NCBI GenBank assembly: GCA_958450365.1
Contig: CAUEEP010000517.1
Coordinates: 62,001 to 126,000 of the forward strand
Direction: 5' to 3'
Origin: Mesorhabditis belari
Taxonomy: Eukaryota; Nematoda; Chromadorea; Rhabditida; Rhabditidae
Length of the DNA stretch: 64,000 nucleotides
The translations under genes and the position numbers were made by a program. The notes beneath the pieces are model-generated. The model ran no database searches and had not been told where the DNA came from. It saw only the letters and a program-made list of their open reading frames with translations. Every line of letters starts with the position of its first letter. Within the stretch, counting starts at the first letter, position 1. Positions 40,630 through 50,704 of this stretch are shown here, piece after piece.

Positions 40630-41245
40630 TTACATTAGAGAATGTGCTACAGACGAAAAAATCTGTAGCTTCTTTTTTCCCATTGACAATTCAAGGTTTT
40701 TCGTGTTTTTCTCAGCACCAAACCTTCGAATTTCACTATTTTAATTATTATTCGATGTAGAATAAAATTGCGCGTCGAATGATACCAAAATCAACTCAAA
40801 ATGTAATATCCACGTAAAGCTGTTGGCTAAAAACCTAAATCCCGCCCATAATAGGCAGAGCTGATTCTTTTGCCTCATAACTTTGCGTAGATATGATATT
40901 TTGAGTTGATTTTGGTATCATTCGACGCGCGATTTTATTCTGCATCGAATGGTGATTAAAATATTGAAACTCAAATGGTTGGTGCTGAGAAAAACACGAA
41001 AAACCGTAAATTGCCGTTGGCAAAAGGTTAAGTCCCGCCCATAATGGGAGGTTTAGGTTTTTAGCCAACAGCTTTACGTGGATATTACATTTTGAGTTGA
41101 TTTTGGTATCATTCGACGCGCAATTTTATTCTGCATCGAATGGTAATTAAAATAGTGAAACTCAAATGGTTGGTGCTGAGAAAAACACGAAAAACCTTGA
41201 ATTGTCAATGGGAAAAAAGAAGCGACAGATTTTTTTTGTTACAAG
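40630..41245. mobile_element. Composite inverted-repeat element
   Basis: A block with CTTTTTTCCCATTGACAATTC, TTTTTCGTGTTTTTCTCAGC and TTTTGGTATCATTCGACGCG occurs once forward (40650-40830) and twice in the other or same sense (40880-41060, 41080-41240). The outer ends are inverse copies. It looks like a long-hairpin MITE with one arm duplicated. It occupies the region just upstream of the next gene and may have displaced its 5' part. Confidence 0.65.
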
Positions 41246-41309
41246 TCTACTAGAGACCTTGAAAAATTGAAAATTTCGTTTTAAAACTTTTAAATGTTCC
41301 AAAATTCAG

Positions 41310-44300
41310 CCGTGTTGAAGAGATCACTGATTCGTCGACGTCCGAGCTGCCGACAAGAACAAATTCAATGTCAAGTACGAAAAACATCAAATTTTCTTTT
41401 CTAAAATCTAAACTCTTTCATATTTTAGCAATTGAAGAGGAAGAAGAACTCGTTTTTCATATAAATGGAGACAATCTTGAACCGATCCCCGTTTTCACGA
41501 AAGATCAACCGCCAATGGATGGAGCGGCTACATTAGAGAACACGCTCACTTGTCCGGTTAAATATTTGTGCAAGGTGAGCCTATAAATCAGTTTAATTCA
41601 ACAAATTCAACTTTCAGATCAATCCGACAATGGTTGTTGACAATTTTTGTTTCATTCTTGATGGAGATGCTGTGCCGGTAGAGCCGATTGTCGCCGATCA
41701 CACGTTCGTTTTCAGATTTCACTGATTTTAAGATCAAAAATTGAGCAAAACTTGTTTTTAATAGTTAAGATAAAGCTGAATTTCTATTGTGATACGATTA
41801 GCGTGCTTACCGGCACTGATTTCTCCAGTTACTTAGAGTTAGAGCTTTAAAATGGTGTTCACAAGGAATCGGTTGGAGTTCTCGATATGTGTTAGAGCAC
41901 ATATCGAGCTCTTGTAGAGCTTGAAAAGACGAGTCGAATGATATAAAAATTAGCTACTTTTGAGTATTGTAAACACACTAAAACTGGTTTACAAGTTTTT
42001 ACAAGCCCTTTTAAAGATTTGAGGGGCGTTTTAGTCTTAGTGAGTTTTTAAAGACGGGCCAGAGGTCGCTTGGCGGTCTAGTGGTTAGTGCAATGGTTTA
42101 TCGAATTCAATTCAGATTCTGGAAGCAAACCAGCTCGTCTTCACGCTTTTTTTTCTCCGAGACACTGCGCACTTATCATCAGGTGATCATAAAATAGATC
42201 TTGAGCATAAAATGATTGTCAATAATTTCGTCAATTACTGTCAATAGTTTTGCTTATTTTTAGGTGACCCTTCTTTCATGGAAAGGCTCAGCAAAAGGAG
42301 CGTATCGACGAAAGAAAATTAAAGGCGGTGGTTTGATGAGAGTCGATTTGGAGAGAGTATTCAAAGTGACCAGGTTGGGGGATGTGAAAGTCGAATCTTT
42401 CAATCGAATCGTCGAATATAAAAAGCTTAGGGTCTGATTGTGAGTACTGTGACCTAGAAGGGTTTTTCTTCAGCAGCATCGTTCAGAAAGCCAAAAGCCA
42501 TGGCTTTGGCTTGTCTTTGAGCTGAATTTTTTGGAATTTCTCTAGTTCATACTGTACTATGGGCGGTATATAGTTTAAAATGCTAAGGCGTAAGCAAAGA
42601 ACAGTAATAGAACAAATTTTCGTGTGCTTTGAGCTCTCCTCAAACTTTAGACGCCTGGCGCACGTTTTGTGTACTTTGTGTTCCCGCATAAACGACACGA
42701 GTCTGGCGCATAAGACTGCGCGTTCATTTTCGTGTACTTTGAGCTCTCCTCAAACTTTAGACGCCTGGCGCACGTTTTGTGTACTTTGTGTTCCCGCATA
42801 AACGACACGAGTCTGGCGCATAAGACTGCGCGTTCATTTTCGTGTACTTTGAGCTCTCCTCAAACTTTAGACGCCTGGCGCACGTTTTGTGTACTTTGTG
42901 TTCCCGCATAAACGACACGAGTCTGGCGCATAAGACTGCGCGTTCATTTTCGTGTACTTTGAGCTCTCCTCAAAAATTTAGACGTCTAGCACACTGAACT
43001 AGGTGTGATTGATGGGGTGTACCTTGTGTTCCCGCATAATCGAGCTGATTTCTGATCTCTTTGCAACTCTTTGCAACTCTTTTCAACTCTTTTCAGACAC
43101 TTCAGCTATTGGCGTAGTTGCAAGGGTTTTCATCGAATCATCAGCGTTGTTGTGCCGTTGAATAAAGGTTTTTTAAAAAATATTCAATCAATACTTACTT
43201 TTGATTTGAAAAAAATTCCCAATCAAAGCTTTTCCAGAAGGCGAACAATGGTGCGGCTTTCAATCACGCGTTTTTGTGCAATACTTTTGGAGGAGTGATA
43301 AGGTTATTCAAAAACAATATTACAGTCTCAAAAGAAGAACAAAAGAAGAACAAAAGAATAATAAAAGAACAATAAAAGAAGAATAAAAGAAGAATAAAAG
43401 AAGAATAAAAGAGGAATAAAAGAGGAATAAAAGAGGAATAAAAGAAGAATAAAAGAAGAATAAAAGAAGAATAAAAGAAGAATAAAAGAAGAATAAAAGA
43501 AGAATAAAAGAAGAATAAAAGAACAATAAAAGAACAATAAAAGAACAATAAAAGAACAATAAAAGAACAATAAAAGAACAATATTACAGTAATTCTTAAA
43601 TTATTTCTAGAAAAGTGATAAGGATCGAGTGCTGAAAGAGTACCTTTCACATTATGGTCGACGGGAAACGGGAATTGGAGGATCGATGAGTCCGAATGGG
43701 ATCACGAGTGCAGAGAATAGTGCTGGGTAAGTGCAAAAAAAGCCTTTGTTTGATTGTGGCTTAGGCTTAGGCTTAGGGCTTTCAAATCATTTTTTAACAT
43801 GCTCTACATTACTCAACAATGAACTAAAAACAATGAACAATGGGTGGGGGTTTGGTCTTTTTTGGAGGAATTACGCCTTTCCGTTGTGATATTCGTGATC
43901 AGCACACGAAAGTGCCTAGGAAAACGAATTTCCAGGTACCTCCCCCACGCGTCCCCACCCATCTCCCGCACGGGCCCGAGAGGCGGCCCGGGCGATCCCT
44001 TTCACACATTTTAAAACTTTGTCATAATAATGAGAGTTGTTTAACTAATCGAGATGCCTAGGCTTCTGCAAAAAAAAAAAACTTACTGCCGGGGGAGGGC
44101 GGTGCGGTGGCTTTTGCACTCTACCAAGAACTGGGTTTCGACTGGCCTTTAGATTTCTGAACAGACTTGTTTATTGCTTAAACTTACGGTAGAGAAATCC
44201 CGACAATCTTTTTCTATCTTCCTTTCTATTTGACACTAGATTAACCGATAATGAGCCTAGTTCTAATGTAGATTGGCTCTCAGGCTTCAAAAGTCTCAAG

Positions 44301-45127
44301 CTTCAAAAGTCTCAAGCTTCAAAAAAGAAAACGATAACTCTTGGTGTACTTTATGCTCAAAACGCACCTCTTCTAATGCACTAGATTTCTCAATTACAAA
44401 GCTAATTGTTCAATAAAAATCGAAAAAAGCGTTCCAGTCCATCCGTCAATCAATCCGCTCGCAATTCGGTCCAATTACCCCGACCCAGCAACTTCACGTC
44501 AATGTCAAAACGATCAACAAGTACCATTTTAAAATTTAAATCGAGATTTTTCTTATCGTCAATACTGTTATAGTATAGTACAGTCGCGTAGTCGCAAAAG
44601 TTACGCGTAGTCGTAGTCGCAGTGACGCGTAGTCGCAAAAGTACTCGTACTTTCAAAAAAACATTTGATTTGATTTTTGATTTGATATTTTGATATCGAT
44701 TTGATTTAATTTGATAATTTGATATCAAAAGATTTACTCGTACTCGTACTCATACTCGTACTCATAACGTACTGTAATAGTACCCCACCGCCCATAATGA
44801 CGGTGCGGAGTGTTGCGTAGTCTAGCTTTGAACGAGTTTTTCTCGACACTGGTTTATGCTACAATGTTCGTTTAGGTATCAAAAAATAGCTGAAATTCAG
44901 GGCTATTTTTTGATACCTAATCGCACATTATAGCTTAAACGAGTGTCGAGAAAAACTCGTTTAAAGCTAGACTACACAACACTCCGCACATTATTGAGCT
45001 TCTATTACAGTATTTCAATCATTTCATATCATTGATATCATTTTTTTTTTCAGTTGTCCGTCCCACTTTCCATCCAGAAACCCCAGCGGATTTGTCGAAA
45101 AAACGAAAAACTTTAGCTCATCTTTAA
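41310..45127 (+). CDS. Standalone paralogue of the channel gene's C-terminal module
   Basis: Nine exons agree in phase: 41310-41374 (candidate ATG at 41368), 41429-41574, 41618-41677, 42264-42373, 43097-43167, 43238-43302, 43611-43726, 44438-44520 and 45054-45127 (TAA); about 243 aa from that ATG. Blocks shared with the channel tail, in order: PTMVVDNFCFILDGD, VFKVTRHFSYWRSCKGFHRI, RVFVQYFWRS and DRVLKEY. The MGDDQWWRHTSRP block is missing. Unique parts are an acidic start (TIEEEEELVFHINGDNLEPI) and a Ser/Pro/basic tail (QLPRPSNFTSMSKRST, ADLSKKRKTLAHL). No membrane segment. The first exon is open upstream of the ATG, so it may be trans-spliced at 41309 or have an undetected 5' exon. Function unknown. 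It is 2.4 kb downstream of the channel gene, same strand. Confidence 0.7.
42062..42142 (+). repeat. tRNA-like relic
   Basis: GGCGGTCTAGTGGTTAGTGC is box-A-like and resembles the minus-strand relic at 25084. The B-box side (AGATTCTGGAAGC) is poor. It lies in the third intron of the paralogue gene. Confidence 0.35.
42612..43050. repeat. 110-bp tandem repeat of the GTGTACTTTGAGC motif
   Basis: Nearly perfect copies start at 42621, 42731, 42841 and 42951 (the last diverging). Each unit has CGTGTACTTTGAGCTCTCCT, AACTTTAGACGCCTGGCGC and a second half GTGTACTTTGTGTTCCCGC with ACGAGTCTGGCGCATAAG. The unit is therefore two diverged motif copies amplified together. Intronic in the paralogue gene. Confidence 0.85.
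43325..43592. repeat. 11-bp satellite AAGAATAAAAG
   Basis: About 23 copies of GAATAAAAGAA with variants lie between exons 43238-43302 and 43611-43726. The long reverse frames (FYSSFILLLF repeats) are artefacts. Confidence 0.85.
43835..44130. other. GC-richer insert of unknown origin
   Basis: An intronic stretch has unusually GC-rich islands, ACCTCCCCCACGCGTCCCCA and GGGCCCGAGAGGCGGCCCGG, and later GGGGGAGGGCGGTGCGGTGG. It differs from the surrounding AT-rich intron. No complete frame or tRNA fold found; nature unknown. Confidence 0.35.
44575..45014. mobile_element. Rearranged relative of the MITE at 17041
   Basis: Shares ACAGTCGCGTAGTCGCAAAA, GTAATAGTACCCCACC, CGAGAAAAACTCGTTTAAAG and ACTCCGCAC with 17041-17309. 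The inner part forms a hairpin around AAAAATAGCTGAAATTCAGG. It lies in the last intron of the paralogue gene, immediately before its final acceptor. Confidence 0.65.
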
Positions 45128-45173
45128 AATTTTTTTTTTTTGGAAAATTATGGTTCAAACGATTTCACGGGTA

Positions 45174-45179
45174 AATAAA
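45174..45179 (+). terminator. Polyadenylation signal AATAAA (paralogue gene)
   Basis: AATAAA 47 bases after the stop codon at 45127, followed by two more AATAAA-like words by 45195. This is the expected spacing for a short nematode 3' UTR. Confidence 0.55.
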
Positions 45180-45777
45180 TTTAAATAAAAATAAACAGAA
45201 AAGAAAAAAAGAATTCAGTGCGCTAGAAAGGATAGATTTCTACGCTAATAAGAGCACAAAGTACACTCAAAAGAACAACTTTGAAAGCTATTTCCTTGTT
45301 AGAGAAACAAATTTTCTCTTTTTGCTTTCGAAAACGTGCAAACGCACCCCGTCTAGCGCACTCATTTCTTCATCTTTCTTGTCTCGTCGACTCGCAGGAA
45401 AATGAAGAAAGCGTTTGTGTTGCGAGAAGGGTTTCGTTTGCGCAAATTCCACAAAGTACACGTTCTTTTCCCATGTTTTCCATGAATCATCCCGAGGTTT
45501 TTCTTTTTTCGATCCATCTCGAAACCGATGTGAATAAATCATTCCAAAATGTGTTTATCTCGACGTCGAAAAAGCTAGTAATTATCGCCAAAAAAAAAAA
45601 ACCCTAAACTTGTTGACTCTTGCAAAAGATTTCAAAAAATTTTTCTCAAAGTTCTCTAAAAATTTCTGAAAACTTAAAATATTTGATTTATATCTATTTC
45701 TTATGACCTCAGAAAATTGCTGAATTTCCGTTGTACACCTATAGACGAAGGGAATGAAAATAGAGATGTCAAAATTT

Positions 45778-45842
45778 GATGTTTCTCGTACTTGACATTG
45801 AATTTGTTCTTGTCGGCAGCTCGGACGTCGACGAATCAATTT
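45778..45842 (-). pseudogene. Flipped copy of the paralogue's first exon and donor
   Basis: The inverse of this segment matches 41315-41380, including ACTGATTCGTCGACGTCCGA, GCTGCCGACAAGAACAAATT, the ATG and the GTACGA donor, with only one or two changes. It is a gene fragment on the opposite strand, ~650 bp after the paralogue's stop. Too short to be functional. Confidence 0.75.
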
Positions 45843-47860
45843 TGCTCAGAAAATGGAAAGGTTTTTGCAAAAAAAATCAAAAGGAAGAGGAGGAACTGAA
45901 AAAAGCGAAAGATGCGCAGCACTGATCCTGTTCAATCTCTGATTCTCGGTCAGGGTATGGTTTATTCAGCTCCTCAATTTCAATGTAAACTCAAGGGCTT
46001 TTAGATGTCTGACTACCGTTTATTGGTCAACCTTTAAGTGCTCTTCTAATTTGTAGGAAGCCGGTTGTCGTTCGGAAGTAGTACCAGAAGATCAGCACCT
46101 TTTGACATCACAGCTTTTAACAGCACCTTACCTCGGATCTGCCACGTTTCTCGTCTTCGGGAGAATAATCACCAGATCACTTTTGCAATGGTTCAGAAGA
46201 TAAGCCTTGCTTTCGTTGTTTCCATTCAACTCCACAAACCATCTCACAGTTGGTTTTGGCCTTCATTGTGGTCTGGTTAAAGTTCCGGATTCTCCACTCG
46301 GCTGTCAAATTGAAATTGATTTCTTTCTCATTTCAACATAAAATTTATCGCATAAAAGAATAATTTCAATAAAAAAAGAATAAAACTTTCAAATTCACAA
46401 AGATAAATGATTTGAAAATGAAAAAGAAATGAAAAAGAAAAGACAGAAAATGAAAGTTTGCATTGTGGTCCGGCTAAAGTTTCGGATTCTCCACTCGGCT
46501 CTCAAATGGAAATACCGTATTTACTCTATTAGTGGGGTCCTCTCTAATAGTGGGGTCCTCTCTAATAGTGGGGTCCTCTCTAATAGTGGGGTCCTCTAAT
46601 AGTGGGGTCGTCTGGAGGGGGGTTGAAAAAATAGTGGGGTCCTCTCTAATATTGGTAACGAAAGTGATACATCAATTGTTGATCTCTTGGATTAGTTCTT
46701 TTACTGTTTGTTAATGTTTTGTTACGGTTAAAGCTAAATAAAATATGAAGCCAAACTTGTTTTTTCAAGAATTTCGGAGAAAAATTGATATCTTTTCAAC
46801 TTAAAACTTTGGTTTTATGTTCTTTTAAATTTCTCTAATAGTGGGGTCGTCTGGAAGGGGATTGAAAAAATAGTGGGGGACCCCACTAATAGAGTAAATA
46901 CGGTAGATTTCTTTCTCATTTCAACATAAAATTTATTGCGTAAAACAATAATTTCAATAAAAAAGGAATAAAAAATAAAAAAAAGAACAAAACTTTCAAA
47001 TTCACAAACATAAATGATTTGAAAATGAAAAAGAAACGACGACGCGGCGCACAACGGCGCGAAATAAGGCTAAAAAATATTTTTCTAGTCAAAATTCAAG
47101 TTTGACACACCATTCAACGTGAAAAATTGCGCTGATTCCGAATCTGAAACTTTTTTTTAAAATCGGTTCGACAGTTTTTCTTAAAAATGAGATTTACCCA
47201 AAGATCCCATTATGGGTTTTCTAAAAAGCACTCGAAAAACACGTATTTCAGGATGGATCAAAAATGCCCGGCGAATTTTGAAAGATATTTTCTTTCTGGT
47301 CATTTGAAGACCAAAAACGTCAAAAACCATTGATTTTGAGGTCAGATAAATCGTTTTTAAAATCACAATGGATAACCTACCGTAACCCGCGCAAAATAGC
47401 TTAAGGGTCGAATTCTAAAATGCAACCAAAATCAAAATTTGCGTTCGAATTTTTTAAAAACTTATTTTTTGCTTTTTTTAACTTTTTTTTAACGTTAATT
47501 GGAATGCCACGTTGGAATGACAGAAATTCAAATTTAACATCAAAAAACATCTCGAAAAACACTTTTTTTTCTATTCTATACCAGGAAGTTTTGCCAGGAA
47601 GCGAGTGATTACGTAGCCGCACAAAGAACACCTCGCCAGTCACTTTATAGAGGCTTTTTTTTCCTTTATAATACAAATATACAAGATACAAAAAGATATT
47701 GAGCAAAGATAAAGGTAAAGAAGATATTGAGCTGTGAATTTGTAGCCGATGGTTTTCAAAGTCGGCCAAGGTCAAAGGTGTTTCTTTTCGAATTTGTAGA
47801 GAGCGAAAATGATCGACTGAATCGTTTTTTACCGTTGTTTTTGATTCTGCTATGCTTCAA
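45843..47860. other. No convincing gene apart from MITE
   Basis: Between the flipped exon fragments I see AT-rich sequence, the MITE at 46513-46905 and a direct repeat of its flanks. A 71-codon frame at 46065-46280 has coding-like wording (GSSTRRSAPFDITAFNSTLP) but no splice context I trust, and its two alternative frames are equally open. I do not call a gene. Confidence 0.4.
46513..46905. mobile_element. TACCGTA-ended MITE with 18-bp repeat expansion
   Basis: The ends TACCGTATTTACTCTATTAG and inverse CTAATAGAGTAAATACGGTA bound an 18-bp array GGGGTCCTCTCTAATAGT near the left end and GGAGGGGGGTTGAAAAAATA on both sides. The 46310-46440 segment (CATTTCAACATAAAATTTAT) is repeated at 46915-47040 outside it. 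No coding capacity. Confidence 0.75.
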
Positions 47861-47865
47861 CGTTA

Positions 47866-48022
47866 AAATGATGCTTGTTGATCGTTTTGACATTGACGGG
47901 AAGTTGCTGGGTCGGGGTAATTGGACCGAATTGCGAGCGGATTGATTGACGGATGGACTGGAACGCTTTTTTCGATTTTTATTGAACAATTAGCTTTGTA
48001 ATTGAGAAATCTAGTGCATTAA
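47866..48022 (-). pseudogene. Flipped copy of the paralogue's eighth exon and its intron flank
   Basis: The inverse matches 44370-44530: ATGCACTAGATTTCTCAATT, the acceptor side GCGTTCCAG, and the exon peptide PSVNQSARNSVQLPRPSNF. The donor GT has become GC and one residue is changed. The segment 47780-47860 is repeated directly at 48030-48112, so the insert sits inside a local duplication. Confidence 0.78.
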
Positions 48023-49620
48023 AAGAATCTTTTCGAATTTGTAGAGAGCGAAAAAGGGATAAGCAACTGAATCGTCTTTTTACCGTTGTTTTTGATTCTG
48101 CTATGCTTCAACTTTTGAAACAATTTTTCCCTGGAATTTGTCGAGAAAAACTGAATCGTTTGGAATGCCACGTTGCGCGACAAATTCATATTTTTATTTT
48201 TCTCTACAAATTCCAGCAAAGTCCAGCTGATCAAAAGTTTTCTCCCTGAATGATTTGAAATATTCTTTTTCTTGTTCTTTTGTTCTGAATGTTCTTTTTT
48301 TTCTTTTTAAATTATTTTGTAATTGAATAGAGCCAATTCCGCTTTTTGATAAGGCAGAAATTTTGACATTTTTCAACCCAATTACTTCAATTTCAATTCT
48401 TTATCGATTACCGTAGTTTTTTTTTCCTCTGACTGTTGTTTATTAGACGCATTCGAGATCCTCGCCAAAATGCCGGGATCACAGTTAGAGTGTCTTCCTT
48501 TCGACTAAGTAATTACTTGAGTAAAATTTGAGTAACTTTTGCTTGCTTAATTGACGTTTTTTTTGTCGAATAACTAGTATAATCCTGTTTACGCGTCGAG
48601 TAAATTGAATATCGTTACATTTGACGCGAATTTGTCACCAAATCAGTTAAACCGGGAATATCTTTAAAAGGTGTCATATGTAAGTCTTGTAATTTTTTTT
48701 GCGCCAATTTTTTTGCAATAATTCTTACTACAGTAATTTTTTCCAAGTTGTAAAAAAAAACGCATTACTCGCGAGGAACACACTTTTTTTTTGGCTCACA
48801 GAAAGAAGAACTTTCTTAAGCATGTCTCGAAATAGTTGTTGGAATAAACTTTGATGCTTTGAGGTGATTTCAACAATCCTTTTTCCCTGGAATTTGTAGA
48901 GAAAAACTGAATCGTTTGGAATGCCACGTTGCGCGACAAATTCCTATTTTTATTTTTTCTCTACGACCAATTCCTATTTTTATTTTTTCTCTACGACAAA
49001 TTCCTATTTTTATTTTTTCTCTACGACAAATTCCTATTTTTATTTTTCTTCCAGCAAAGTCCAGCTGGTCAAAAGTTTCCTGAGTCTCCTGAATCGTTTT
49101 CTTTTTCTTTTCAAGTCATTTTGTAATTGAATAGAGCCAATTCCGCTTTTTGATAAGGCAGAAATGACATTTTTCAACCCAATTACTTCAATTTCAATTC
49201 TTTTTCGATTACCGTAGTTTTTTTTTGCCTCTGACTGTTGTTTATTAGACGATCATCGGGAAATTCTTTTGATGGATTGTGTTTTCGAAAGAAAATGACA
49301 GCTTCGGGAATACTTTGGAATTGAATTTTTGAGATTAATAATCTAGGAGGCTTGGAGAATTGGCTCGTTTTTTTTGATTGTGTTTTCTAAAACGTTTCCT
49401 GGTTTTAAGCTATCGTAACCTCACTAGTTGCAACGCAAATTTATCAATGATTTTTTGATAAACAATGAAACCGTAATCGTTTAGTTAGTTAAAGTCTAGC
49501 GGCTTGTCGATGTTGAAAGGCTGCGTTCAACTCGTGATTCAATTGTTTCAATCGTTCTAAAATTTGTCCAGAAAGCTGTTTTACTCGTTTTTTTGAACCT
49601 TGTAACTTAAAATGGTCGTC
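48023..49620. repeat. Patchwork of local duplications
   Basis: The blocks GTTTGGAATGCCACGTTGCG, ATTTTTCTCTACAAATTCCAG, AATTGAATAGAGCCAATTCC and GATTACCGTAGTTTTTTTTT occur at about 48110-48440 and again at 48880-49250. At 48945-49045 a 30-bp unit (ACAAATTCCTATTTTTATT) is repeated four times. No gene supported. Confidence 0.6.
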
Positions 49621-49627
49621 ATTGAGA

Positions 49628-50335
49628 GCTAGGTCTTCCTAGTTCTAGGCTAAGTCTTCCTAGGTCTAGGCTAGGTCTTCATAGGTCTAGGTTAGGTCTT
49701 CCTAGGTCTAGGCTAAGTCTTCCTAGGTCTAGGTTAGGTCTTCCTAGGTCTAGGCTAGGTCTTCATAGGTCTAGGCTAAGTCTTCCTAGGTCTAGGCTAG
49801 GTCTTCATAGGTCTAGGCTAAGTCTTCCTAGGTCTAGGCTAGGTCTTCATAGGTCTAGGTTAGGTCTTCCTAGGTCTAGGCTAAGTCTTCCTAGGTCTAG
49901 GTTAGGTCTTCCTAGGTCTAGGCTAGGTCTTCATAGGTCTAGGCTAAGTCTTCCTAGGTCTAGGCTAGGTCTTCATAGGTCTAGGTTAGGTCTTCCTAGG
50001 TCTAGGCTAAGTCTTCCTAGGTCTAGGTTAGGTCTTCCTAGGTCTAGGCTAAGTCTTCCTAGGTCTAGGCTAGGTCTTCATAGGTCTAGGCTAAGTCTTC
50101 CTAGGTCTAGGCTAGGTCTTCATAGGTCTAGGCTAAGTCTTCCTAGGTCTAGGCTAGGTCTTCATAGGTCTAGGCTAGGTCTTCCTAGGTCTAGGCTAGG
50201 TCTTCCTAAGTCTAGGCTAGGTCTTCCTAGGTCTAGGCTAGGTCTTCCTAGGTCTAGGCTAAGTCTTCCTAAGTCTAGGCTAAGTCTTCCTAAGTCTAGG
50301 CTAGGTCTTCCTAGGTCTAGGCTAGGTCTAGGATC
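49628..50335. repeat. 21-bp satellite CTAGGTCTTCCTAGGTCTAGG
   Basis: About 34 copies with higher-order alternation of CTTCCTAGG and CTTCATAGG variants. CCTAGG is self-complementary. Multiples of three leave the reverse strand open (PSLDLGR repeats). Not a gene. Confidence 0.9.
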
Positions 50336-50704
50336 TTCAACGAGATTCACTCGGCGCCCAAACTACCCTACATCCTAGTCCTTACAACTAGAGGTAGAGT
50401 TTTACTGCAAGTGTAGTTGAAATGGTTACAAGTTAGATCATTTTCTAACTTGTAACCATTTCAAGGTTCATTTCAAAACGTGTACCGGAAATCGTAAGAC
50501 AGGTACAATACCGAGGAAAAGTCTTGAAAAATCACTTTTTCAAAAAAAATCGATGCTATTTTTTTTTATAGAAAATGCCACCCCGTTGGCCTTTTTTTTG
50601 TTTTTAATTAGAATAATACATATAAATAAATTGTATTTACAAAAAAAAAGACAAATTTAAAGTTCAGCGTAAAACAAAAAAGTAAATGACAAAATCATGA
50701 CAAA

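Noticed and set aside
42264..42436. Paralogue exon read through to the stop at 42436
   Set aside because: A donor at 42374 (CAG, GTTGGG) gives the phase needed by the next exon and restores the KV-R-(F/Y)S(F/Y)W motif shared with the channel tail.
43264..43650. Long hydrophobic minus-strand ORFs resembling membrane proteins
   Set aside because: An 11-bp AAGAATAAAAG array read in reverse gives repeated FYSSFILLLF; not a gene.
45281..45607. 108-codon plus-strand ORF after the paralogue's stop
   Set aside because: Overlaps copies of the dispersed GTACTTTG/GCGCAC motif and the 3' flank; no splice or homology support.
46065..46280. 71-codon plus-strand ORF with coding-like composition
   Set aside because: More than one frame is open, no reliable acceptor/donor pairing, no similarity I recognise, and the region is built of duplicated MITE flanks.
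49628..50335. CRISPR-like regular array
   Set aside because: Units are contiguous with no unique spacers, and the genome is eukaryotic; it is a satellite.
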